A stretch of DNA of 64,000 nt, taken from Peptostreptococcaceae bacterium (GTDB lineage: Bacteria; Bacillota; Clostridia; Peptostreptococcales; Peptostreptococcaceae). The stretch lies in NCBI GenBank assembly GCA_902363255.1, contig CABIZO010000002.1, positions 248,001-312,000 of the forward strand. Reading direction: 5' to 3'. Under the pieces are notes generated by a model. That model ran no database searches. It was not told the DNA's origin and saw only the letters and a list, made by a program, of their open reading frames with translations. Below are positions 16,622 through 23,347 of this stretch, in pieces (within the stretch, counting starts at the first letter, position 1; the number at the start of each line of letters is the position of its first letter). A program made the translations under genes and the position numbers.

Positions 16622-16645
16622 TTAAATTGAAGGGGGAGAACAAAT

Positions 16646-16939
16646 ATGGAAAATAATAAAGAACATAATCACAATCATTCTCATAAAAATACAAAAGCTG
16701 TAATTAATAGACTTTCCAGGGCGATTGGACATTTAGAGTCTGTTAAACGAATGGTGGAAGAAGGTAGAGATTGCAGTGAAGTATTAATACAAGTTTCAGC
16801 AGTAAAATCTTCTATTAATAACATAGGAAAAATAATTTTGCAAGATCATATAGAACATTGTATTGTAGATGCTTTGGAGACTGGTGATGAGAAAGTCCTT
16901 CAAGATTTGAATAGTGCAATTGATAAATTTATAAAATAA
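16646..16939 (+). CDS. CsoR/RcnR/FrmR-family (DUF156) repressor
   Basis: A 97-aa all-helical protein. It opens with a His-rich tail (EHNHNHSHKN), then VINRLSRAIGHLESVKRMVEEGRDCSEVLIQVSAVKSSI, the family core. The Cys of RDCSEV, the His of DHIEH and the Cys four residues after it reproduce the C-H-C set that binds Cu(I) in CsoR or senses persulfide in CstR. The N-terminal His cluster suggests an extra metal site. The gene is 24 bases after the MATE gene, and a matching GC palindrome lies over the operon promoter. The ligand cannot be settled from sequence. Confidence 0.9.
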   Translation: MENNKEHNHNHSHKNTKAVINRLSRAIGHLESVKRMVEEGRDCSEVLIQVSAVKSSINNIGKIILQDHIEHCIVDALETGDEKVLQDLNSAIDKFIK

Positions 16940-17092
16940 TATATAATAAAAATGTTTTAAAATAAGAATACATGGTATATAAAATATTAACGTACTATTT
17001 TATAATACTTTTAAAGTAAAAGTGTCATTATGAAGGTTTTTATTTAGAGTAAAAAATAGTCATGTGTAAATTTGATTAATGTAATATATAGG

Positions 17093-17122
17093 AAAAGAGA
17101 GGATTTTTATCCTCTCTTTTTT
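17093..17122 (+). terminator. Intrinsic terminator after the CsoR-family gene
   Basis: Stem 17093-17103 / 17110-17120 (11 bp) with T tail. The rest of 16940-17092 shows no coding potential. Confidence 0.85.
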
Positions 17123-17252
17123 GTATAAAAAGGCAAAAAGGTTAGAAAAAATAAAATATTTTTACTAACTAATATTTGGAAAGTGTGAAATGGCGAAAGT
17201 ATTGAAAATACTTAAATATTTTTATTTTTAACAGGTAAATAATCAAGTTTTA

Positions 17253-17341
17253 TGTTACCGTTTTGTAACTTTTTGCGAAAAAAGCTTTTAAAAGTTACAA
17301 AAATGTAATAAAATAGACACAAGGAATTACAAAATTCGACA
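17253..17341 (+). promoter_or_regulatory. WalR-type box, inverted repeat and 0A-like box before the SH3-3D gene
   Basis: TGTTAC-CGTTT-TGTAAC at 17253-17269 fits the WalR consensus TGTWAH-N5-TGTWAH exactly. The second half-site is also one arm of a 10-bp inverted repeat, TGTAACTTTT (17264-17273) / AAAAGTTACA (17290-17299). TTCGACA at 17335-17341 is the complement of the Spo0A core TGTCGAA. In Bacillus the 3D-domain gene yocH is WalR-activated, which fits the gene downstream. Confidence 0.65.
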
Positions 17342-17390
17342 AGAGAGAAATATACTAAATTAAAATAAAAACAACGATGGGGGAAGACCT

Positions 17391-17963
17391 ATGATAAAAA
17401 AGACAATAAGAAGGATTACATTAACAGCAGCAATGATGTTAACTACATTAGCTTTTGCACCAATAAGTCAAGTAGATGCAGCTAGTACCACAGGAACAGT
17501 AACAGCGACTATACTAAATGTAAGAAGTGGAGCATCAACATCATACTCAGTTATAGGAAAACTAAGTAAAGGTGAAAAAGTAGAAATATTATCATCAAGT
17601 AATGGATGGTATAAAATAGAATACGATAATAATAAAACAGGATGGTCATGTGATGACTATATAAGTACATCTTTAGGCAAGTCTACATCAAATGTAGCAA
17701 AGAGTTTAGATGTTAAAGCCTATGCATATACTGGTGATGGAATAACAGCTACAGGAACAGTTCCAAAATACGGAACAATTGCAGTAGATCCAAGTGTAAT
17801 ACCTTATGGAACTAAGGTGTATATAAGAGAATTAGATAAAGTATTTACTGCAGAAGATTGTGGTGGTGCAATAAAAGGAAATACAATAGACATATTTATG
17901 CCAACAGAAAAGAATTGTAATGACTGGGGTATAAGAAATATAACAATAGATATTTTAGAATAA
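17391..17963 (+). CDS. Secreted SH3b-3D domain protein (cell-wall hydrolase type)
   Basis: The 190-aa protein has a signal peptide (Arg/Lys start, hydrophobic core, VDAAS cleavage region near residue 30), a bacterial SH3 domain (about 35-95: ATILNVRSGASTSYSVIGKLSKGEKVEIL, NGWYKIEY) and a C-terminal 3D domain (about 110-190) with its three conserved Asp in AVDPSVIPYGT, AEDCGG and NTIDIF. 3D domains occur in lytic-transglycosylase-like and resuscitation-related proteins such as YocH and MltA relatives. The role is probably peptidoglycan cleavage or remodelling outside the cell. A WalR-type box lies about 120 bases upstream. Confidence 0.88.
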   Translation: MIKKTIRRITLTAAMMLTTLAFAPISQVDAASTTGTVTATILNVRSGASTSYSVIGKLSKGEKVEILSSSNGWYKIEYDNNKTGWSCDDYISTSLGKSTSNVAKSLDVKAYAYTGDGITATGTVPKYGTIAVDPSVIPYGTKVYIRELDKVFTAEDCGGAIKGNTIDIFMPTEKNCNDWGIRNITIDILE

Positions 17964-17968
17964 AAAAG

Positions 17969-17996
17969 TGGCCAACTAATAGTTGGCCATCTTTTT
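17969..17996. terminator. Bidirectional terminator between the 3D gene and brnQ
   Basis: TGGCCAACT (17969-17977) / AGTTGGCCA (17981-17989) with T runs on both strands. Confidence 0.9.
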
Positions 17997-19290
17997 ATGC
18001 ACTAATTTCATCTAAATTCTCTTTTTCTTTGTTATCATATTTTATTATAAATTTACCTATAAGCCCTCCGATAATAGCTGGTATTACCCAGTTAAATCCT
18101 ATGGAATCTAAAGGTAACTGATGTATAAAGTTTATGCTTAAACCTAAACTATCAATAACGTTTAATAAACTTATTAATAAAGTAGCATAAGCTGAGCACT
18201 TAAATACTGATGATTTAGTAAAGAATTTATTAAAAGTACTCATAACAACTAATAAAATTGATACAGGATATATAATAGTTAAAATTGGAGCTGCAATAGA
18301 TATTATTCTATCTACACCTAAATTAGATGCTATGGAACTAAATATGCAAATAAAAGCAACTGAATGTGAGTATTTTAATTTTTTATTAGTTACATCCTCA
18401 AAATATTTTGCTGTTACTGAAGTTAAACCTATTGATGTAGTAAGACATGCAAAGGCAACTATTATTCCAAGTAATATAATTCCGCTTCTTCCTAGTAAAT
18501 TATTAGTTATGTTTACAAGTAAAGCCGTTTGAGAAATAGATGCATCGTACATAGTTGAAACAGTTGCACCTAAATATGCTAAACCTCCGTATACAATAAC
18601 TAGACCAAATCCAGCAATAAGTGCAGACTTTAAAGCCATAGATATATTTTCTTCTTTATCAGTGTATCCTTTACTTATTAAAGAAGTCATTATTAAAGCT
18701 GTAACTCCACCAATACCTAAAGCATCCATAGTTTGATATCCTTGAGTAAGTCCGTTTACAAATAGACTATTACTTTCATTATTACTCAATTCACCAATAG
18801 GAGATATGATACCTTTAATTATTAAAATTCCTAAAGCAAGTAAAAGTATAGGAGTTAAAAATTTACCGATTATATCCATAACTTTTGTTGGTCTTATAGT
18901 TAATATAAATGTTAAACCAAAAAATAAGATAGAAAACAGTATTGAATTAATTGAAGAAGTAAGTGGAACTATACTCATTTCAAAAGTTGTAGCTGCTGTT
19001 CTTGGTACAACTAAAATGGGACCAAGACAAAGCATCATAATAACTTCTAAAGTAATTCCAAACTTTTTACCAGCTTTTCCAACAACATTTTGGAAAGATC
19101 CTGCTTTAGCTACTGCATTTATTGAAAGTAAAATTATTCCTACATCGGCTAGAACAAACCCTAAAAAACTTATTAACCAACTGCTACCAGATGTTACTCC
19201 TATAAAAGGAGGGAATATTAAGTTTCCTGCTCCAAAGAACATGGAAAAAAGAGCAAAACCAATTATTATAATATCTTTATTTTTCTTCAT
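17995..19290 (-). CDS. brnQ: Branched-chain amino acid carrier protein (LIVCS family)
   Basis: A 431-aa membrane protein with about 12 helices. It has the family N-terminus IIIGFALFSMFFGAGNLIFPPFIG and the VPRTAATTFEMS motif, both diagnostic for BrnQ, a Na+-coupled importer of Leu, Ile and Val. GAGGTG lies before the ATG on the minus strand. The gene has a long leader of about 300 bases with a small ORF and three hairpins, and its promoter carries a CodY-like box, so both repression and attenuation are plausible. Confidence 0.93.
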   Translation of the reverse strand: MKKNKDIIIIGFALFSMFFGAGNLIFPPFIGVTSGSSWLISFLGFVLADVGIILLSINAVAKAGSFQNVVGKAGKKFGITLEVIMMLCLGPILVVPRTAATTFEMSIVPLTSSINSILFSILFFGLTFILTIRPTKVMDIIGKFLTPILLLALGILIIKGIISPIGELSNNESNSLFVNGLTQGYQTMDALGIGGVTALIMTSLISKGYTDKEENISMALKSALIAGFGLVIVYGGLAYLGATVSTMYDASISQTALLVNITNNLLGRSGIILLGIIVAFACLTTSIGLTSVTAKYFEDVTNKKLKYSHSVAFICIFSSIASNLGVDRIISIAAPILTIIYPVSILLVVMSTFNKFFTKSSVFKCSAYATLLISLLNVIDSLGLSINFIHQLPLDSIGFNWVIPAIIGGLIGKFIIKYDNKEKENLDEISA

Positions 19291-19321
19291 TTTTTACACC
19301 TCAAATTTATATTTTAATATA

Positions 19322-19463
19322 TAAAAAGCCACATAGACTTTACTATGTGGCTTTTCTGCCTAGGATTAACAAAAGCCACATAGTGATTATCTATGTGGCT
19401 TTGCATAACAAATTAATTTTAGCCATCATAGATACAAATTGTAAGATTTGTATCTATGATGAT
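19322..19463 (-). promoter_or_regulatory. Three-hairpin leader of brnQ with tandem terminator-like repeats
   Basis: On the minus strand the leader contains, in order: a hairpin with arms ATCATAGATACAAAT and complement (about 19426-19463), then two nearly identical hairpins with AAGCCACATAG...CTATGTGGCTTTT (about 19371-19403 and 19322-19354). Each of the last two is followed by a T run and would end transcription before brnQ. No T-box consensus (GGTGGnACCGCG) is present, so tRNA sensing of that kind is unlikely. Confidence 0.7.
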
Positions 19464-19487
19464 TTTATATATCTCATAAATACAAAT

Positions 19488-19553
19488 CTATCTAAAATAG
19501 CTAAAATAATATATATTAAGTTGTGCTTTTTTAGTCAGACTTATATTTTTCAT
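19488..19553 (-). CDS. Candidate leader peptide of brnQ, 21 aa
   Basis: ATG at 19553-19551, preceded by TAGGAGAA, opens a 21-codon frame (MKNISLTKKAQLNIYYFSYFR) ending at 19488. It lies about 40 bases after the predicted start of transcription and directly before the hairpin series in the brnQ leader. Codons for Ile and Leu occur twice each but not in a run. The position and RBS suggest a translated leader whose ribosome position could steer the downstream hairpins. It could also be chance in AT-rich DNA. Confidence 0.45.
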   Translation of the reverse strand: MKNISLTKKAQLNIYYFSYFR

Positions 19554-19599
19554 TATCATTCTCCTAAACAAATAGTATCGTTTTTACTTCTTTTTACTA

Positions 19600-19628
19600 A
19601 TGATACAAAATTTACAGAAAATTGTCAA
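19600..19628 (-). promoter_or_regulatory. brnQ promoter with CodY-like box in the spacer
   Basis: On the minus strand TTGACA (19628-19623), 17-base spacer, TATCAT (19605-19600). The spacer region carries AATTTACAGAAAATT on the plus strand (19609-19623), 14 of 15 matches to the CodY consensus AATTTTCWGAAAATT. A second copy with 13 of 15 matches lies at 19667-19681. CodY repression of branched-chain amino acid uptake is well established in Firmicutes. Confidence 0.75.
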
Positions 19629-19692
19629 TATATATTTTACTTAAAATAGAAAATATAAAATGTAGAAATTTGCAGAAAAATGTATAAAAATA

Positions 19693-19722
19693 TTGAAAAA
19701 ATATATAGATACAGTATATAAT
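19693..19722 (+). promoter_or_regulatory. Promoter of the nucleoside transporter gene
   Basis: TTGAAA (19693-19698), 18-base spacer, TATAAT (19717-19722), divergent from brnQ. The weaker CodY-like box at 19667-19681 lies just upstream. Confidence 0.65.
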
Positions 19723-19787
19723 AATCAATGTATTAATATGTATAAAAAAATTAATATAAAAAATTATATGGAAGATAGGTTGATAAA

Positions 19788-20996
19788 ATGACAATATTAT
19801 TAAACATAATAGGTATAGTTGTTTTACTAGGTGTATTATACTTATTGTCTTCAAATAAAAAGTTAATAGATAAGAAGATGATAATAAAAGCATTAGTATT
19901 ACAATTTGTATTAGCATTCTTGCTAGTAAAATTCCCTTTAGGCCAAGTCGCAATTGAGAAGGTTTCTGATGTTGTAACTAATATACTAGGTTACGGAAGA
20001 GAAGGTATAGAATTTGTATTTGGTTCATTATCTGATGGTGGAGCACCAACAGGATTTATATTTGGGATACAAACTTTAGGAAATATAATATTTATATCTG
20101 CTTTAGTTGCAGCTCTATACTACTTAGGAGTTATAGGAGCCGTTGTTAAAGTAATAGGTGGAGTTATAGGTAAAATACTTGGAACATCAAAAGTAGAGAG
20201 TTTTGTTGCTACTGCAAATATGTTCCTTGGACAAACAGAATCACCGATATTAGTTAGTAAATATTTAAAGAACATGAGTGAAAGTGAAATAATGCTTGTT
20301 TTAGTTTCAGGAATGGGTAGTATGTCTGCGACAGTACTTATGGGATACTCAGGAATGGGTATACCAATGAAATATTTACTAATAGGTGGAGCGTTGGTTC
20401 CTCTAGGTAGTATAATAGTTTCTAAACTTATGTTACCAGAAAATAAAGAATTAAAAATAGATGAATCTGAAGAAGTTAAGATAGACAACAAAGGTGACAA
20501 TCCAAACTTAATATCAGCAATATCTCAAGGTGCAAATGATGGATTAAATATGGCTCTTGGAATAGGGGCATCACTTATAGCAATACTTTCTTTAGTTGCA
20601 TTAGTAAACGGGGCACTTGGAATATTTGGATTATCTTTAGAAAAAATATTCTCATTAGTATTTGCTCCAATTGGATATTTAATGGGACTTGATGCAAATA
20701 ATGCTCAGCTTGCAGGTCAATTACTAGGAAGTAAGTTAGTTCTAAATGAATTTGTTGCGTTTGGGCAATTAGGAGAAGTTATAAAAACTCTTGATCCAAG
20801 AACAGCTTTAATTCTTTCTGTTTCATTATGTGGATTTGCTAATATAGGTTCTATAGGTGTATGTATATCTGGTATATCAGTATTCTGCCCGGAAAAAAGA
20901 AATCAATTAGCTAAACTAGCATTCAGAGGAATGATCGGTGGTTTCGTAGTAAGTGTACTAAGTGCATTAGTTGTTGGATTAATAGCAGCTATATAG
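19788..20996 (+). CDS. nupC: Concentrative nucleoside transporter (CNT/NupC family)
   Basis: The 402-aa protein has about 10 hydrophobic segments. CNT motifs are visible: GIQTLGNIIFISALVAALYYLG, ANMFLGQTESPILVSKYL (QTE/P of the nucleoside site), GMGSMSATVLMGY, SKLVLNEFVAFGQL (second NEF motif) and SLCGFANIGSIGV. It imports nucleosides with Na+ or H+ across the membrane. It is a single-gene unit with its own promoter and terminator, divergent from brnQ. Its imported purines could be used by the phosphorylase at 9.3 kb. Confidence 0.92.
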   Translation: MTILLNIIGIVVLLGVLYLLSSNKKLIDKKMIIKALVLQFVLAFLLVKFPLGQVAIEKVSDVVTNILGYGREGIEFVFGSLSDGGAPTGFIFGIQTLGNIIFISALVAALYYLGVIGAVVKVIGGVIGKILGTSKVESFVATANMFLGQTESPILVSKYLKNMSESEIMLVLVSGMGSMSATVLMGYSGMGIPMKYLLIGGALVPLGSIIVSKLMLPENKELKIDESEEVKIDNKGDNPNLISAISQGANDGLNMALGIGASLIAILSLVALVNGALGIFGLSLEKIFSLVFAPIGYLMGLDANNAQLAGQLLGSKLVLNEFVAFGQLGEVIKTLDPRTALILSVSLCGFANIGSIGVCISGISVFCPEKRNQLAKLAFRGMIGGFVVSVLSALVVGLIAAI

Positions 20997-21010
20997 TTTT
21001 ATATATAAGA

Positions 21011-21039
21011 TAAGGAGCTTTTTAGCTCCTTATTTTTTT
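21011..21039 (+). terminator. Intrinsic terminator after nupC
   Basis: TAAGGAGCT / AGCTCCTTA stem with a seven-T tail. Confidence 0.9.
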
Positions 21040-21123
21040 ATTAAATAAATTAGTTCATACTATTTTATTTAATAAAAAATTAATAATAAAATAAGTAATA
21101 TTATTAAATGGAATATAATGGTT

Positions 21124-21152
21124 TTGACAAAATAATTTTTATATGATACTAT
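21124..21152 (+). promoter_or_regulatory. rnpB promoter
   Basis: TTGACA (21124-21129), 17-base spacer, TACTAT (21147-21152). The RNA begins about 12 bases later. Confidence 0.8.
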
Positions 21153-21163
21153 AAATAAAGATT

Positions 21164-21501
21164 AAGTAAGTCAGATAATCGCAGGTAGCATTAGCTACGT
21201 GAGGAAAGTCGGAGCTCCATAGAGCAGGGTGCTAGGTAACGCCTAGTGGGAGTGATCCTAAGGAAAGTGCAACAGAAAATTACCGCCAAGATTTTCTTGG
21301 TAAGGATGAAAAGGCGAGGTAAGAGCTCACCGTTTCTCAGGTGACTGAGAAAGCCGTGTAAACCCCACCTGGAGCAAGACCAAAATAGGGCTAAAAGAGT
21401 GTTGCTCGCACTCTCCGGTAGGTAGGTCGCTTGAGCATATTGGTGACAATATGCCTAGATAGATGATTATCAAATACAGAACTCCGCTTATAGATTTGCT
21501 T
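21164..21501 (+). ncRNA. rnpB: RNase P RNA, class A-like
   Basis: The ribozyme part of RNase P, which removes tRNA 5' leaders. Conserved pieces are GAGGAAAGTC (CR I) near 21200, the CATAGAGCAGGGTGC and TAACGCCTAG segments (CR II region), GGAAAGTGCAACAGAAA, and the 3' ATACAGAACTCCGCTTA (CR V). The terminal helix P1 forms between 21164-21172 and 21493-21501. The GCAGGGTGCTAGGTAACGCC pattern follows the ancestral A type rather than the Bacillus B type. Own promoter and terminator flank it. Confidence 0.95.
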
Positions 21502-21507
21502 AATTGT

Positions 21508-21536
21508 AAGAATCCTAACAGGGTTCTTTTTTTATG
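21508..21536 (+). terminator. Terminator of rnpB
   Basis: Stem AAGAATCC / GGGTTCTT with TAACA loop and a seven-T tail. Confidence 0.85.
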
Positions 21537-21683
21537 TTTATAATTAAAAGTCGAAATTAGATAAAATTACTACTAAATAGTAAATAAGAAAAGTAATTAT
21601 TAGAAAAAATAGATTTTTTATTTCATGTATGTTAAAGTTTTAATAAATAAGAATATTTTTGCAAACACAGAAATTGAACATTG

Positions 21684-21712
21684 TTGACAACTATGGTAAA
21701 TTTGACTTATAT
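21684..21712 (+). promoter_or_regulatory. Probable galE promoter
   Basis: TTGACA at 21684-21689 with a weak -10 (TTATAT or TATATC) 17-18 bases on. The -10 is poor, so the exact start is uncertain. Confidence 0.45.
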
Positions 21713-21746
21713 CTAATAATGTAATTAATGATTTGGGGGGATAATT

Positions 21747-22793
21747 ATGGTATTAGTTACAGGAGGGGTAGGATATATAGGAAGTCATACAGTTGTAGAA
21801 TTACTAAATGAAAATTATGAAGTAGTAATAGTAGATAATTTATGTAATAGCAGTATGTTAGTATTAGACAGAATAAGAAAAATAACAAATAAAGAGTTTA
21901 AATTCTATAATTTAGATGTTACAGACAAGAACTCACTTAAAATAGTTTTTGAAGAAAATGATATTGATTCCATAATTCATTTTGCTGCATTAAAAGCTGT
22001 TGGAGAATCAGTAGAAAAACCTTTAGAATACTATAAAAATAATATAGTAGGTGCTCTAGTTGTTTTTGATTTAATGAAAGAATACAATGTAAATAATTTT
22101 GTATTTTCGTCATCAGCTACAGTATATGGAAAGCCAGAGTCTTGTCCAATCAGAGAAGACTTTTCTCTATCAACAACAAATCCTTATGGTGCAACTAAGC
22201 TCATGATAGAAGACATAATGAGAGACTTAAGTAGGGCTAATAAAAACTTAAACTTAGCTATACTTAGATATTTTAACCCTATTGGAGCTCATATTAGTGG
22301 TATAATAGGAGAGGAACCAAAGGGAATACCAAATAATTTAATGCCTTATATAACAAAAGTAGCAATTGGTCAACTAAAGGAACTCAATGTGTTTGGAGAT
22401 GATTATGATACTCCAGATGGAACAGGTGTTAGAGATTACATACATGTTGTTGATTTAGCAAAAGGTCATTTGGCTGCACTTAAAAAACTTAAAGAAAAAC
22501 CAGGCTTAGTAACTTATAATTTAGGAACAGGTCAAGGGTACAGTGTTTTAGACTTGGTAAAATCTTTTGAAAATGTAAGTCATATAAACATACCGTACAA
22601 GATAACTGATAGAAGACCGGGAGATATAGGTATGTGTTATGCAGATCCGACTAAGGCATACAAAGAGTTAGGTTGGAAAGCAGAATTTGGTATTGAAAGA
22701 ATGTGTGAAGATTCTTGGAGATGGCAAAGTAATAATCCAAAAGGATATGAAGAAAATAGTGAGTTATTAGACATGATTACGTCTGAAATATGA
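21747..22793 (+). CDS. galE: UDP-glucose 4-epimerase
   Basis: A 348-aa short-chain dehydrogenase/reductase that interconverts UDP-glucose and UDP-galactose (or the GlcNAc/GalNAc pair) with bound NAD. GGVGYIGSHTVVELL is the NAD-binding motif, with Val where Ala is more common. SSSATVYG and NPYGATKLMIE give the catalytic Ser/Tyr/Lys. FNPIGAH and the late RPGDIGMCYADPTKAYKELGWKAE block are typical of GalE. The length is normal. It opens an envelope-synthesis block and is 20 bases from the next gene. Confidence 0.94.
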   Translation: MVLVTGGVGYIGSHTVVELLNENYEVVIVDNLCNSSMLVLDRIRKITNKEFKFYNLDVTDKNSLKIVFEENDIDSIIHFAALKAVGESVEKPLEYYKNNIVGALVVFDLMKEYNVNNFVFSSSATVYGKPESCPIREDFSLSTTNPYGATKLMIEDIMRDLSRANKNLNLAILRYFNPIGAHISGIIGEEPKGIPNNLMPYITKVAIGQLKELNVFGDDYDTPDGTGVRDYIHVVDLAKGHLAALKKLKEKPGLVTYNLGTGQGYSVLDLVKSFENVSHINIPYKITDRRPGDIGMCYADPTKAYKELGWKAEFGIERMCEDSWRWQSNNPKGYEENSELLDMITSEI

Positions 22794-22813
22794 TTTTTAA
22801 AAGGAGGTATTAA

Positions 22814-23251
22814 TTGGAGTATTTAAGAATAATGATTTTATCAATGGTTCCTGTTACAGAGTTGAGAGGTGCCATACCTATAGGCATAGCTTTAGATTTG
22901 AATCCTATAGGAGTATATATTGCCAGTGTATTAGGCTCCACAGTAGTAGGCATACCTCTTGTATTAGCGTATAGACATGTGATGAAATTTTTAAGAGACA
23001 GAAAAATTTTTATTAAATTGTTAAATAAAATTGATGATAAAATTGAACTTAGTATGAAAAAAATGAAGGCAGTATCGATAATAGGTATTATATTATTTGT
23101 AGGCGTACCTTTGCCTACAACGGGAACTTGGACAGCAGCAGCTATAGCATCCATATTAAAAATGAGACTTAAGTATGCACTGAGTGGTATTTTTATAGGA
23201 AATGCATTATCAGGATTGATTGTAAGTTTTTTATCTTATCATATAATTTAA
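22814..23251 (+). CDS. Small multidrug export-like membrane protein (COG2426 family)
   Basis: The start is TTG 22814, five bases after AAAGGAGGT. The 145-aa protein has four hydrophobic stretches and the family signature MVPVTELRGAIPIGIALDLNPI near its N-terminus, plus GVPLPTTGTWTAAAIAS. The family name comes from distant similarity and no substrate is established. It closely follows galE and is probably co-transcribed. Confidence 0.8.
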   Translation: MEYLRIMILSMVPVTELRGAIPIGIALDLNPIGVYIASVLGSTVVGIPLVLAYRHVMKFLRDRKIFIKLLNKIDDKIELSMKKMKAVSIIGIILFVGVPLPTTGTWTAAAIASILKMRLKYALSGIFIGNALSGLIVSFLSYHII

Positions 23252-23295
23252 TAAATAAGTAATAAAATAGCCCCCTTTCTTATGGTAAAATATGT

Positions 23296-23320
23296 TAAAA
23301 TATTACTGTGTAATATTTTA
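23296..23320. promoter_or_regulatory. 25-bp perfect palindrome before the L,D-transpeptidase gene
   Basis: Eleven-base arms TAAAATATTAC / GTAATATTTTA around TGT. It ends 27 bases before the ATG, in the expected promoter region. No T run follows, so an operator is more likely than a terminator. It does not match CodY, Fur, PerR, CcpA or WalR consensus. Confidence 0.55.
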
Positions 23321-23347
23321 TTTAATCATATGGAAGGGGGATAAATT

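Noticed and set aside
18806..19324. A 172-codon plus-strand frame antisense to brnQ
   Set aside because: It lies wholly opposite the clear BrnQ coding sequence, has no RBS and reads as a low-complexity mirror of it.
19291..19600. T-box control of brnQ
   Set aside because: The leader lacks the GGTGGnACCGCG-type T-box and a recognisable stem I; only hairpins and a small ORF are present.
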